The notes beneath the pieces are model-generated. The model worked only from the letters and a program-made list of their open reading frames with translations, had not been told where the DNA came from and ran no database searches. A DNA stretch of 64,000 bases. Source: Zygnema cylindricum (Eukaryota; Streptophyta; Zygnematophyceae; Zygnematales; Zygnemataceae). Position numbers and translations under genes: made by a program. The DNA lies in NCBI GenBank assembly GCA_037447655.1, contig JBBHKE010002294.1:89501-153500 (forward strand), written 5' to 3'. Shown piece by piece: positions 8,611-19,949 of this stretch (positions are counted from its first letter, which is position 1; every line of letters begins with the position of its first letter).

Positions 8611-11252
8611 ATGCAGGGTCAGGAGCAGGCCTTTCAGAACGGAGCTATGGACGCCATAGTAGAGGCCAATAAAGGAGACGCTTCGGCAGGAAAAGCTTCC
8701 AGTTCAGGGTTAGTTGAAAGAGCAGCCAACCCTAGCCGGTCTGTCGTTGGTGGCCACTGTTTCGCTAGCTTGTCGAGTCTCGTCGCTTTATGTCTCGTTT
8801 ATTATTATGTCTCGTCTCGTTGCATGTAGCATATGATGTACGGCGGAAAGCGAGAGACACAGATGAGGTCAGTATGGCTAGCTAACACAGATTTACCTGG
8901 TCTCCTCTTCGTTATGGTAGAGGGAAGATTTTCATTGGCGGACTCTCGTGGGAGACAACCACAGGTGCGTTGTAATTTCTGCCTTTTTTTTCTACAGCAC
9001 ACCCTTCCATTATGTAGTTCTCGTTGCCTTGTTATGAGACTGCACTTGCCGTATGTTTTAGCTGGCTGACAAGGAAAAAATTGCTGTACAGGAGACAGCT
9101 ATTAGTTCTTCACCATTTTTTTTTCGGAAAGGGTGCAATTTTCAAGAGATGCTAAACCGCAGGCTATATTTAGATCACAACATCAGATCACGTCAACTTC
9201 AGAGAGAGTTGTGACCCTCTGCAGATTTTCGGGCATATTCAGATGGCAGTGGCAGGTTATGTATCGCTGATCATGGTGGATTGTCGAGCAGTAAAATATA
9301 CAGGCCACGTTTTCTATTGCTGAGAAAGGATGAATTTGTATTTTTTGACCATGGGGGCTAGCAACTATTTCTGCAGGGTATAATGTTTTTCTTGCAACCT
9401 TGTTTGCGTTTCCGTTCCTCCCACTGTGATTTGATCAGATATCATTCATATCGTAATTTTTAATGTGTCCATGAACAGAAAATCTCACGACTCACTTTGG
9501 CAAGTATGGAAACATCACGGATGCTGTTATCATGAAGGATCGAGCAACTGGTCATCCTCGTGGATTTGGTTTTGTTACTTTTTCTGATCCAGCTGTGTGC
9601 GACCGTGTTGTCCAGGACAAGCATGTGATCGACGGCCGTACTGTAAGTGTTCTAGAGTGTGACCATGTGTTCTGTTGTATGCATTAGTGCTGCAGTAAAT
9701 ATGAACCCACTTCTCTGGCTGAGAACTGAGAACTGGGCTGGACTGCAATGGCCTGAGCTGCTGTGATTTTCAGTTCACAGGATTTTTTTAATGTCTGAAT
9801 TTCATGCTGGAAGCTACTCAGGTCACCATGAAAATCTTCGCCTTTCATATCATATATTAAATGATATACTGTAAATGTTTTTAAATGCTTAACCTTTTTT
9901 TGCTGTTTGCAGGTTGAGGCAAAGAAATCTGTACCAAGAGAGAACATGGCTGCTGCCTCTCGGGGTCCGCGAACAAAAAAGATTTTTGTTGGTGGCATTC
10001 CACCATCAATCACTGAAGGTGACTTTTTGTTCCTTCCACTTGATTATCTTTTTTCTGGCTTCTGAAGCTGTTCCAAGGAGGCTTGAAATTCATCTCTGCT
10101 ATTGCTGCTAGTCCAAAAATAACTCCCTGGGATGTATTTTTTTTTATCTTGGTGATTTACTTTCTGAATCAGGAATTGAGCGTTTGGTTACGTACTGTGG
10201 CAAGGATCGCTGATGAAATTCTGGTTTTTTCTAATATTCTGTTTATTTTTCTATGCATGTTTATTTCTACAGAGGAGTTCAAGCAGTATTTCCAAAAATT
10301 CGGCAATGTTATTGAGCAGCAAATCATGCAGGACCACAGTACTGGCCGTTCCAGGGGTTTCGGGTTTGTCACTTTTGATAGTGAGCAAACCGTTGAAGAC
10401 ATCCTTTCTCAAGGGAAGATGCATGAGCTAGGCGGAAAACAGGTCAGTCCTATTTTAAGGGTGGTTTTGCGCTGATATTTGTCTGGACATGTGTTTGACA
10501 AGTGTTTTGGTCAGACAGGTTCATGTAGCTCTTTTACTTGTTTACTAAGGTTGATCTGAATTACTTTTTATTACTGTTGAAATCCTAAGCTCATTTGGAT
10601 TAACCTGTCTTCAACAAAGTGATTTTTCTGTTTGCAGGTGGAGATTAAAAAGGCGGAACCAAAGAGAACAGAACCAGGAATGGAAAGAGGTGGAGGATAT
10701 GGTGCTGCCAGGGGTGGGGGCTATGGGGGTGGCGGTTATGGTGGTGGTGGTTATGCTGAAGGTTATGGTGTTGGAGGTGGCTATGGTGGTGGAGGTGGTG
10801 GATATCGTTCTGGAGGTGGTTATGGGGGTCGTGGTAGTTATGGTGCTGGAGCTGCTGGGTACGGTAGTGGTGCCGGTGGCTATGGTGGCGGTGGTTATGG
10901 CGGTGGCAGTGGATATGGCGCTGGGTATGGCAGTGGTGGTGGGGCCGGTGGCTATGGTGGAGGGAGTTACGGAGGCTCTTTAGGCTCTTACGGGGGAGGC
11001 ATTGGGAGCAGCAGCTACGGAGGGAGCATGATGAGTGGTTATGGCGATGTTGCTGACGGTTACGGTTCAAGCATGGGTGGATATGGTAGTTATGGTGGGA
11101 GCTCAGGTGCCGGATATGGAGGTGGGGGATATGGAAGTGGTGGGGGCGGTTATGGTGGTGGAATGGGAGGTAGTGGCGGTTACAGCAGCCGAGGTGCGTA
11201 TGGGAGTGCAGGGGCCAGCAATGGCCGCTACCATCCATATGGTCGGAACTGA
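8611..11252 (+). CDS. Musashi/hnRNP A-like RNA-binding protein, two RRMs plus Gly-rich tail
   Basis: Six exons join in frame: 8611-8708, 8921-8964, 9479-9642, 9913-10018, 10273-10442 and 10638-11252, giving 398 residues. All junctions are GT-AG and phases agree. RRM1 has RNP2 KIFIGGL (residues 35-41) and RNP1 RGFGFVTF (75-82). RRM2 has RNP2 KIFVGG (125-130) and RNP1 RGFGFVTF (165-172). The linker VEAKKSVPRE is typical of the plant Musashi-like/RBGD group. From about residue 210 the protein is a GGYGG-rich low-complexity domain, likely to phase-separate. Expected roles are nuclear and cytoplasmic mRNA binding and translational or splicing control. I chose ATG 8611 because the in-frame sequence upstream starts only with GTG and exon 1 then joins RRM1 perfectly. 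Exon 2 is only 44 bp. Further 5' exons are not excluded. Confidence 0.88.
10690..11235 (+). repeat. Coding GGYGG minisatellite-like repeat
   Basis: GGT/GGC-rich DNA encoding irregular GYGGGGYGG-type units forms the C-terminal domain of the two-RRM protein. It accounts for the His-rich and Val/Met-rich open frames in other frames, which are shadows. Confidence 0.85.
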
Positions 11253-13526
11253 TAGTCGTAGATAGAATTTGTGAGGCTTTTGATGGTGATTGGATGAGAT
11301 TCTTAGGATTTTCTGAGAATGTGATAAACCTTGCATAAGTTTAGCTGGAAGCGGTATTTTCCGATTCTCTGTCAAGAATTGTCAGGCATGCTTATTTGAT
11401 CAGTCTGCGCGTGAAACAGTTGATCGGCCTTGCTAGGACTCGTGTTGGATATGGCAGTCCCTTGTATTGAGAGAGTACTTTTTTTGGTGTTGAGTTTATT
11501 AGGGCACTTAGCTTGTTTGGTTCAAAACGCAAAATCTAAGTTAGCTAATTCTGAAAGTTAGGCCAAAAATCAAACAGTGAAATCTATTGCGCGCTTTTTT
11601 TCAAGTCAGGTGTTGGCATTCAAAGGCGTAAAAGAAATGCTTTGGCGCTGGGCAGAAAATGCATCCAGTGGCTTAGAACTTCTGTTGCTGCAGTTCTACC
11701 GATCAAAGAGTGGTGGGCAAGGTCTGATCAAATGTTTGTTAATGTTCGAGGTCCGTCATGTGCTGGTTTGTGTTAGTAAACTCACCAGTCTGTTTATAGC
11801 TACTGCTTGATGGTAGACCTGCAATCTTTGATTTGATGTTCATAAGAGGATAGCCAGTCCTCACTGGTCAGTTTTGATTCTAAAATTGAGTTGTGAATGC
11901 AATACCATAGCAAATGAGTTTTTTTTTTGGAAAGTCGTGAATAGCAGTGGCTAAGACTTCAAAGATATCCTTTGCAAGATATTAAACAATAGTCTTTTGA
12001 TGGCACCTTTTAACAGGAATGGTAGTTGTGAAGATTCTCGTTCATTCAAAGTTTATTTCTTGCTTTTGTAACCTAAAATTGATCCTTTTACAGCAGTTTT
12101 CTCTTTGTGACAGCGTGCTATATGTGTGCCACACATGCATGTGTGAGGTGTCTTGTGAGAAGAGGGTTGCCTCTGAAGGCAGATTAACTATTGGCGTTTG
12201 CTTTATTTTTTTTCGCAATTTTCATGGTTTCTTATTTGTGAACAGGACAGTCTTAATTTCCTGTATAGCTTGGTGGTAAATTTCGTTTGATTTCGTTTTG
12301 TTAGGTTGTGTGGTGTGCTTGTTGGTTTTTGGCGATCACTACCCTCTGCCTCTATCATGGATCATAATGTGGGATATACATGGACAAGTACTTGTTACAG
12401 CTGCTTTTCTGCACACTTCAATGCATGAAGATTTATTTGCAATTGGTGGTTCAGTTATGTCGAAAGGCATATTGTAAATCTGGGGTTGTTAGTCCAATGG
12501 TGTTCACAAATTTATGGGAAGAGAATAACATCTGTTTTTTCCTTCTCAGGCATTATTTTGTTGAACTGGAAAAATCAATGATGGTACAGTACCCCCCTGT
12601 AATTGATAGCAGGGAAGTTGGTCTCCCAATCAATGAGATGTTTGCATGTGAAACGCAGTTGCCATATTGTAGCCTACGTCCTTCACACTTATGTAGCTAA
12701 CCTGGCCACTCTGCAAATCTTCACACATTGGGCCACCTTTAGCAGTATTGTACTGTGTTTCGACAGTTACTTTCTTTGCAAGTGCATAGAAAATTTGATG
12801 GAGGATATTTTTTGAGATTTGTGTGCCATTTATAACCATATTCATTTTTAACAACTGCCTAGGAACAGTTGTATGAAAGTGTTATCTGCTGAGTTCTGCA
12901 CTCAAGTCACAGTATTGATTGTATGAAGGTCTAAGGGAGTGGTTAGTACTTAGGTCTAACAGGAGCCAACCTGATAGCTGGAAGTGAATTAGTGTACAAC
13001 TTAGCTTTCCTATAGATTCAATCAATTATATGATTTTAGAAATCCTAATGTAAGTGGCCGGTGAAGAATAATGGAGGTGGGGTGTTATCTAGTACATGTG
13101 TACATTTTCAGGCATTTTGACATCGTTAGTTAAGATGGAACATGCTGCAAGTTTTAAATCTCAACGGGAGTAATCTGATTCTGCGTAAGAACTGCGATTT
13201 ACGTGAGGTTGGGTCTTGATCAGATGTAAGGCTGACAGTGGCAGATTTTGATATTATCGCAATGAGGGAATTAAGACAAATGTCTGGACCACATCGTTAT
13301 TATTGTTAGATTTTTTTTCACGAGTTAAAGCGACTTTTCTCCGTGCGCAATTGCCGGATTGTCAATCGGAGATCATAGAAAGGTGGAAACCCTTCAATAA
13401 CAACCAGTGGACAATTTGTCAAGTATGCTCGCAGAAAAAATGTTCTAGGTGGCGAAAATAACGATTAGTGATGTAGCGTTTGGATAAAGAAAGAGAACTG
13501 TCTAATTTCAGGTTCATGAAATAATA
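11253..13526. other. 3' UTR and intergenic sequence after the two-RRM gene
   Basis: T-rich sequence, presumably 3' UTR for the first few hundred bases, then intergenic. No convincing exon, RNA gene or element was recognised; open frames of 60-106 codons lack domain similarity. Confidence 0.45.
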
Positions 13527-13925
13527 TGGCTCTACAACGAGTGCAGGCTTCTATTCTCCTCCGATCGACTGTTGCGGTTATGGATCGTCGCCGTGCTCCG
13601 GAACTCCCTCAACGTGCTCCCCCGGGCTGGGGGGACTTACGGGGTTGTTTTTCATAGATATTTAATTGAGTTAGGGTTGGGATTGGGGTTTGTATTTTTG
13701 TTTTTGTGAGTTGCCGTGCTTTTCATTTTGAGTTAGGGTGCTTTTATTTTCCTTGTTGTTGCTTCCTTTTTTTAGGGTGTGTTTTTGTCGCTCTTTTTGT
13801 ATTTTATTGTTGTTTTTCAGTGTTGCTCATGCCACCCCTTTTGTACCCCCAGACTCAGATGGTTTACCATCGTGCTTTTTAATTTATCCTGCAATATATT
13901 TTCTTTATGCAACTAGTATATGAAT
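13527..13925 (+). mobile_element. LINE 3'-end fragment, copy 1
   Basis: Positions 13,527-13,640 match the minus-strand LINE near 32,990-33,120: GGCTCTACAACGAGTGCA, TTATGGATCGTCG, GGAACTCCCTCAACGTGC and GGGGACTTACGGGGT are shared. The tail ends with ACTCAGATGGTTTACCATCG followed by GCTTTTTAAT, the same ending seen in the other two copies. It is 5'-truncated, as usual for LINE insertions, and non-coding. Confidence 0.75.
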
Positions 13926-16900
13926 CTATTTGATGTTTCTTTTGATGCACTACAATTGTTCTAATGAAGGGCGCAGAGTGTTGGACGAAAAACAGCGTAA
14001 GAAAAATCAGTGCAAGTCCAGCGACAAATGGTTCAAGCCTACGTAGTTTTTCAACCTAACAAATGGGTAATAACCATTAATGGATGGTGTGGTTTTAATT
14101 TTGGTACCGTTGCCGGATTTTCAAGGAAATTATACATCCAATTGCATTTCAAGTTTTCCATTACTGTTGGTAAAGATGCTAACTCAAAATTATGAAGGTT
14201 AAGTGAAATATACATTTCTAACAACTGGGGAAGTTAACATCCCCCCTCGTGAACTCATGGCCGATTCAATGTTAAAGCATTATTCTGTGTCTTGATTGTT
14301 AATATGACGATCTTTTGGCAATGACTAATTACAACGTTTCTACATTATCTCATTTGTTGTTTATAGTTGCTGTTATGTCTATCTATTTGCTAGTCGTATA
14401 TTGTTACCATAGGACTTGTTTATTTGAAGTAAGGTCTTGATTCACACTTTATTTGTGACGGTACATTAACGTACCCAACACAAAACAAGGAAAGGACCTA
14501 TAATTTTCAATATTTCTGGAATGGAAACTGTACCATTGAAATACTGAAAAATGTATTCTGAATGAAAACAAATTTTAACACCGTCAAACAATTGTAAAAG
14601 ACAAAGTTGTGTTCCTGATCGCTTCGTGCTTAAGAGTGCAAACCATCTTCATGAATGTGGAGTTACTAAGGGTCTTGTACTTGCCGTTTCGTATTACATA
14701 GCCCCAACTTTAACATACTAGTATATGGAGAATTTGAAATGTCAATGCATTCGTTTCTCAATTTTTGTAGAAGTTTTGGATGTGTAGTGTCACGCATCGG
14801 TGTGTTATTCTTTCTACGTGAAAATAAAACTTGTACTCAAGGTAACGAGTTTAGTACTCGATTTCAGCAAGGTGCAACTTGCAGTTAAGCTGTTTTTGTG
14901 TTTTTGCAACGTCGCATGTATGTTTAACAAAATTACATTTTTGTTTGCCAACAATAGTGAAACGACTCAATTACAATTTTTACGAATTATTTTCAATTGA
15001 TATCGGTGGATGTTGCGGTACCTTTAGGGAAACGATGAATTGCAGTGTAACATCGAAATGTAGAAAACAAAAATGAATGTTATCGAACGTCAAAAGAAAT
15101 ACTCAAAAAAACTTAAATTGTTGACGTTTTATTAATATGATAATTGGCTACGATACGTACATGACACAAAGGTTTAGATGATGTTATTCCCTTTTTTTTA
15201 AAGACTAAAGAAAAAACGAAATTTATTTTACACTTTTTTTTTTCATTTGAACGAGGGTTAAAAACGAAATGTCAGTATCCCAACGTAATACAAACAACAA
15301 TAAAACCACGTGTAAATAACAACAACAACAACATCACAAATAAACAATGTTGCATGCAACACCCAAAGCCAAAATAAACGATGTTACGAGTCTAATGAAC
15401 GAAGGTAATAGTTATTACATTCAAAAATTTGTACAGAGTTATCAAATTATAATAAGATAATATACCAAGGGTCTTTGTTTAAACCATAGTCAAAAAAATC
15501 AACCAACACAATCAGAATTTGGAGTTTACATCTGATGTGATCTAATTTCATATGTTACAAAATTATTTTTATAAAAGGATACCAAAGTGAAAACAAAACA
15601 ATAGGCATTATCCGATACTTGTTTGCAATTATAACATGCCTTTAAAAAACATCATAAGCGATGATGTAGATTTACTAAATAAAACATTGAGATAAATAAT
15701 GTGTTGCGTGTTGTATCGTAGGCCCTCCAAAACAACGATCAAACATTTTGATTCTTCACATAAAAACTCAACATTCATTCTCAGGTGGCGACATTTAAGG
15801 GTTGCTTTGGTTTAGAAGTAAAAAATGAAAGGAAAATAATAGTAATAAACCTAAATATTTGTTGGTTGTGTTCAATGTAAGAATATGAGACTTAAGGTGT
15901 AGGTCATAAACTTATTGCAAATAAACTTTTATTAATACGTGTCGAAATGAGCAACAAATTGCATTTCTGTTATGAGTTAGAGGGAGACAAAGGCTAAATT
16001 GGATTTTGAGTTAATGTAAGTTGTAATCAGAATGGACCAACGCAAATTGTATAATTAGATGTTTACCTTGTTTTTTCCCATTTAATTAGAAAAAAAATTA
16101 CGTGAAAATCAAAATCAACCAATGTAAATAAAAAGAATGGATGTTTTTTGCTTTTTCTTAATGCGTTGACATTTACATAAAGGTACGTAAACCAATTAAA
16201 ACCACTATTATCTTCTTTTCCCCTTTTTCCTCTCGGTCCCACCATCTTGTCTCTCCGTTCTTCGCCCCTGTTCTTTTTACAACATATTTTCTCTTTTTAA
16301 AAGGAGTTTACATTGGATGTTTGGATTCACATCTGAAATAAAAAAGATCGTAAAACGAATAACAAGTTTGATTTTTTTTTTCAACCGTCTCCGTCGATCA
16401 CCGCTCGAGAGTCAAATAACAAAAAAAAGGAAAACCTTGTCTAAGAATTTCACAACGAACTATGGAAAAGAATCAGTCTAATGATAGAATGGGATTTGGA
16501 GAATTGTGTTATAAAACAAAATGCCGATGACGTTAGAAAAGCATACACTATAGTAAGAGGCTAGGAATTAAAATAGCGAATGCGACAAAAAAAAAGTGGA
16601 GCGCGAATGAGAATCATGTCTCCAGGCACCCGCAAATTGGCATACTACGATTAAATCAAAGCTAAAATTAAAATAAACAAACATATGGGCATACATTTTT
16701 TGGCTCTTGCTATTTTGTAAACATTACTACTTCCACTATAGGCAGATCCATATATTTTCTGTAAAAGCACCGTTTATCTGTTTTCTATAAAATAATGGAA
16801 ACGCAAAAAAATTGTTGTTGATCCCCTAAAATCCCCTAGGAAACCCTGAAATGCTTCAAATTGCTAAATACAAAATTAAGTGTTAAAAACTTGTTTCGCA

Positions 16901-17138
16901 TGTAAGGTCTGTGAAAAAAAACAAAAGTTATTTTGAGGGGAATTGATCATGACAGTGACTGTTTTGGTTGCGCACAGTCACTTACGTCATTTTGTCAAAA
17001 AACGTACGTTTGAAGTACACATTGGTACAAATAAAGTACCGTTGAGTATAAATTTGACGGTCAATCGGTTGGACATCTTTGACTTTTCATAAAATTGTTT
17101 CAACCGCTTAAAATTTTGCCGCGCTTGCGAACGTCGAC
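13926..17138. other. Long AT-rich intergenic region
   Basis: About 3.2 kb of A/T-rich sequence with homopolymer runs and a short AAC microsatellite near 15,320. No gene, RNA or intact element was recognised. The last 200 bases may be the diverged left part of the W-like element that continues at 18,978. Confidence 0.5.
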
Positions 17139-17681
17139 CGTCATAATAAAATTAGCAATTCACACGGCCGGCGAGCGTTTACGGTAACAAAACTGCGGCG
17201 ACCACATGTAAATAAAATGGTTGCAGACAGTAACTTTTTGTCGTTATGTGAGCTCCACGGTGAGAGCACTTAGCCGCAAAATTGAAATTGAATCGTCTAA
17301 GTGTTACATTGAACTTCGACGCAAAGTGAAACGAAACCTATTGAAACTGAAAGTACTATAAGTCTCGTACGGAAATATTATAACGCACGAAACGAAATAA
17401 ACTTTTATAATAAAACGAACCGGCGTAAAATTATCATTTGAAATTAAATGAAAAAAATGAGCGTCGTCACGCGCGACGAAATCGAGCAGCGCTATTTACG
17501 AATCAACATACTTACATTGACAAGAATCGTAGCAGGATCGGCCGTACAAAGGTATTGCCGCTTTGTCGTACACATAAATTACTTCCGCGGACGAAAAAAT
17601 CGCGTCACGCTTCGCGAACCAACATTTCCTCGCAATCGACCAGCGTGCGACTCGAACAAATGAATACCGGTCGGCGCTCGC

Positions 17682-18343
17682 CAGAGGTCGCAAACGGTCA
17701 ACCGAAACCGTGACCGACCGTTAACCGACCGCCCGCGCCGGATCCGGAACGGATTCGGTTGCCAAATTTTGGGGGTCGGGCGGTTACGGTCGGTTGATTC
17801 ACCAGGAAAAAAAAAAAGGTCGGTTACGGTCGGTCAACCAAAAAACCAAAAAAATTGAAAATTTTGTACTGTCCCTATAATCCAACATTTTGGTACGTGA
17901 CATCATGATTAGCGTCGCAAATCTGACACGGTACTGTATTAAGCTATTTATTTCGCAAATCAAAGGGAACGCGACAAAGCGTCGCAAATCTGACACGGTA
18001 GTACACTATTCATTTCGAAAATCTTAGGCAACGCGACAAAGCGTCACAAATCTGACACAGTAGTACACTGTTCATTTCGCAAATCTTAGGGAACGCGACA
18101 AATCGTAATTATTGGCTTATTCCATCGTACATTGTTTAATTTTGTACTTTTTCGGATACGGGCGGGCACGGTTAATCGCGAAAAATCAAGATTAGGTTTT
18201 TTTTTTTTTCCTAAACGACGGTCGGTTAACGGTTAACAATTTTGGAGCGTGACAAAACTCGGTCGGGCGTCGATTACTCAAATTTTGAAGAAAAAAAAAC
18301 AGTCGGTTTCGGGTATGAATTTTTTTGACTTTTGCGACCTCTG
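17682..18343. mobile_element. hAT-type MITE A1 with 8-bp target duplication
   Basis: Terminal inverted repeats CAGAGGTCGCAAA and TTTGCGACCTCTG bound a 662-bp element. GCGCTCGC occurs immediately on both sides (17,674-17,681 and 18,344-18,351), a perfect 8-bp target duplication as made by hAT transposases, and CAGAGGTC fits hAT termini. No transposase frame exists, so it is non-autonomous. It contains three tandem units of 62-67 bp beginning GCGTCGCAAATCTGACAC (17,912, 17,979, 18,041), where relative A2 has one. It sits within the spacer of the long inverted repeat. Confidence 0.88.
17912..18110. repeat. Three tandem 62-67 bp units inside hAT A1
   Basis: Each unit runs from GCGTCGCAAATCTGACAC (the third has GCGTCACAAATCTGACAC) to AACGCGACAAA. 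A2 has a single unit at about 20,180, so the array expanded in A1 or its lineage. Confidence 0.8.
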
Positions 18344-18977
18344 GCGCTCGCACCAAACCGAACCAACACAAAAGTACAGTACCGAACGAAACAAAACATA
18401 ACCGCCGCGAATTGAACAAAAAATTGACTGCACGATTTCGGCCGACGCCGATTCGCCCAATATCCTAACATTTCGTTGTCAATGTAAGTATGTTGATTCG
18501 TAATAGCGTGACACGATTTTTTCGTCCGCGGAAGTAATTTATGTGTACGACAAAGTGGCAATACCTTTGTACGGCCGATCCTGCTACGATTCTTGTCATT
18601 GTAAGTATGTTGATTCGTAAATAGCGTGGCTCGATTTCGTCGCGCGTGACGACGCTCATTTTTTTCATTTAATTTCAAATGATATTTTTACGCCGGTTCG
18701 TTTTATTATAAAAGTTTATTTCGTTTCGTGCATTATAATATTTACGTACGAGACTTTTACTACTTTCGGTTTCAATAGGTTTCGTTTCACTTTGCGTCGA
18801 AGTTCAATGTAACACTTAGACGATTCAATTTCAATTTTGCGGCCAAGTGCTCTCACCGTGGAGCTCACATAACGACAAAAAGTTACTGTCTGCAACCATT
18901 TTATTTACATGTGGTCGCCGCAGTTTTGTTACCGTAAACGCTCGCCGGCCGTGTGAATTGCTAATTTTATTATGACG

Positions 18978-19384
18978 TTTGCGTTTCAATACGACGAAAA
19001 AAAGTACACAATTTGTTTGGTTTAGTACGGATTTCTTTTATGGAGGGGTCTTCAAATTTCGATGCCATTTCACGTCGATTGGATAGGAGACGTAAAGGCA
19101 AAGCGCCTCATCTTCAACTGTGAAACGACACGAGATGGAATGCGGTATGTCTATAATGTCACGGTAAGACATGCGACGTCACAAGCAGTTCCAAAAAATA
19201 ACGTGCGACCACAGATTGTAGACGTTGACAACCGTCACATGTATTGTCGACGTATACAATCGTCACAAGCGTAAGTTACGATTTCGTCCTTACAGACATT
19301 GGGACACTTGAAAACCGAGTCCGGCGGATCCGCGCTAAAATACAAAGTAAGTTTGATAAGTTACAAGTACATGGGGACATACCC
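18978..19384. mobile_element. Fragment of a W-family element
   Basis: This segment aligns in order with 6380-6793 in element W: GGGGTCT near the start, GATGCCATTTCACG versus GTGTCATTTCACG, ACACTTGAAA, GGCGGATCCGCGCTAAAAT and ACATGGGGACATACCC versus ACATGGGGTCGTACCC. It is diverged, roughly 70 percent by eye. The right terminus is recognisable at 19,384. The left terminus is not, and the long inverted repeat abuts this copy, so it may have interrupted it. Confidence 0.6.
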
Positions 19385-19949
19385 TAAGATTACGATTCTC
19401 CAAGTTTTTGGGAGAAAACATCCAACGTCCGATTATATTTTGGTCTTCAACTGCGAAGCATTCGCTCCATCCGCCTCTGTAATGGTGAACCCACCTCACA
19501 GAGGTGAGTTCACCATTACAGAACTAGTCAATTCGCTACACCTAGACGATAGACATGTGCGTAGATTAAAAATCAATTTTTTCACACGTCCCTAAAGTCA
19601 CGTGCCTTCGGACAAGGTGACCGCAAAATCTTTGCCGAAAAGAATTACGGTATTTTCCTGAAAGTCACCATAGTGAAGGAGATCTCTGAGATACATTGAC
19701 GCGGCACTATTACGAAGTACACGTACGTAATGCGAAAGTACGGATTTCCATGCGAAAATGGTCGGTTTCCAAATCTTTGACGATTTTAGAGATTTGATCG
19801 TCAACCTACGTCGAACTACTCAAATCAGAACATGTTTGCAAAACTTATGTATAGACGATACGCGATGTAACCGAGGCCTCTGTAATACATAAATTTTGTT
19901 AATTTTGCTGTCCGTATTATTACAAAGACCTTTGATGTAACCATAGTAC
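19385..19949. other. Degraded element with hairpin, related to element Z
   Basis: Positions 19,400-19,530 resemble the left half of Z, including the hairpin AATGGTGAACCCACCTC / GAGGTGAGTTCACCATT at about 19,480-19,520. Termini were not identified. No gene is seen. Confidence 0.45.

Larger units (their letters stand above)
17139..18977. repeat. Long inverted repeat (foldback) with arms of about 474 bp
   Basis: The left arm (17,139-17,612) and right arm (18,504-18,977) are nearly identical in inverted orientation, ending in CGTCATAATAAAATTAGCAA and its complement. Antiparallel frames encode almost the same peptide in both arms (KLNEKNERRHARRNRA), but that reflects the DNA repeat, not necessarily a gene. 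The inner edge of the right arm carries a partial extra copy of a segment around AAGTATGTTGATTCGTAA. The spacer is about 220 bp once the hAT element A1 inserted in it is subtracted. I could not find a clear target duplication. Confidence 0.85.

Noticed and set aside
10645-11238. 197-codon His-rich minus-strand frame
   Set aside because: Antisense shadow of the glycine-rich exon of the two-RRM gene.
17438-18678. KLNEKNERRHARRNRA peptide in both arms, considered as a conserved gene
   Set aside because: The similarity is explained by the near-identical inverted DNA arms. No independent evidence of coding.
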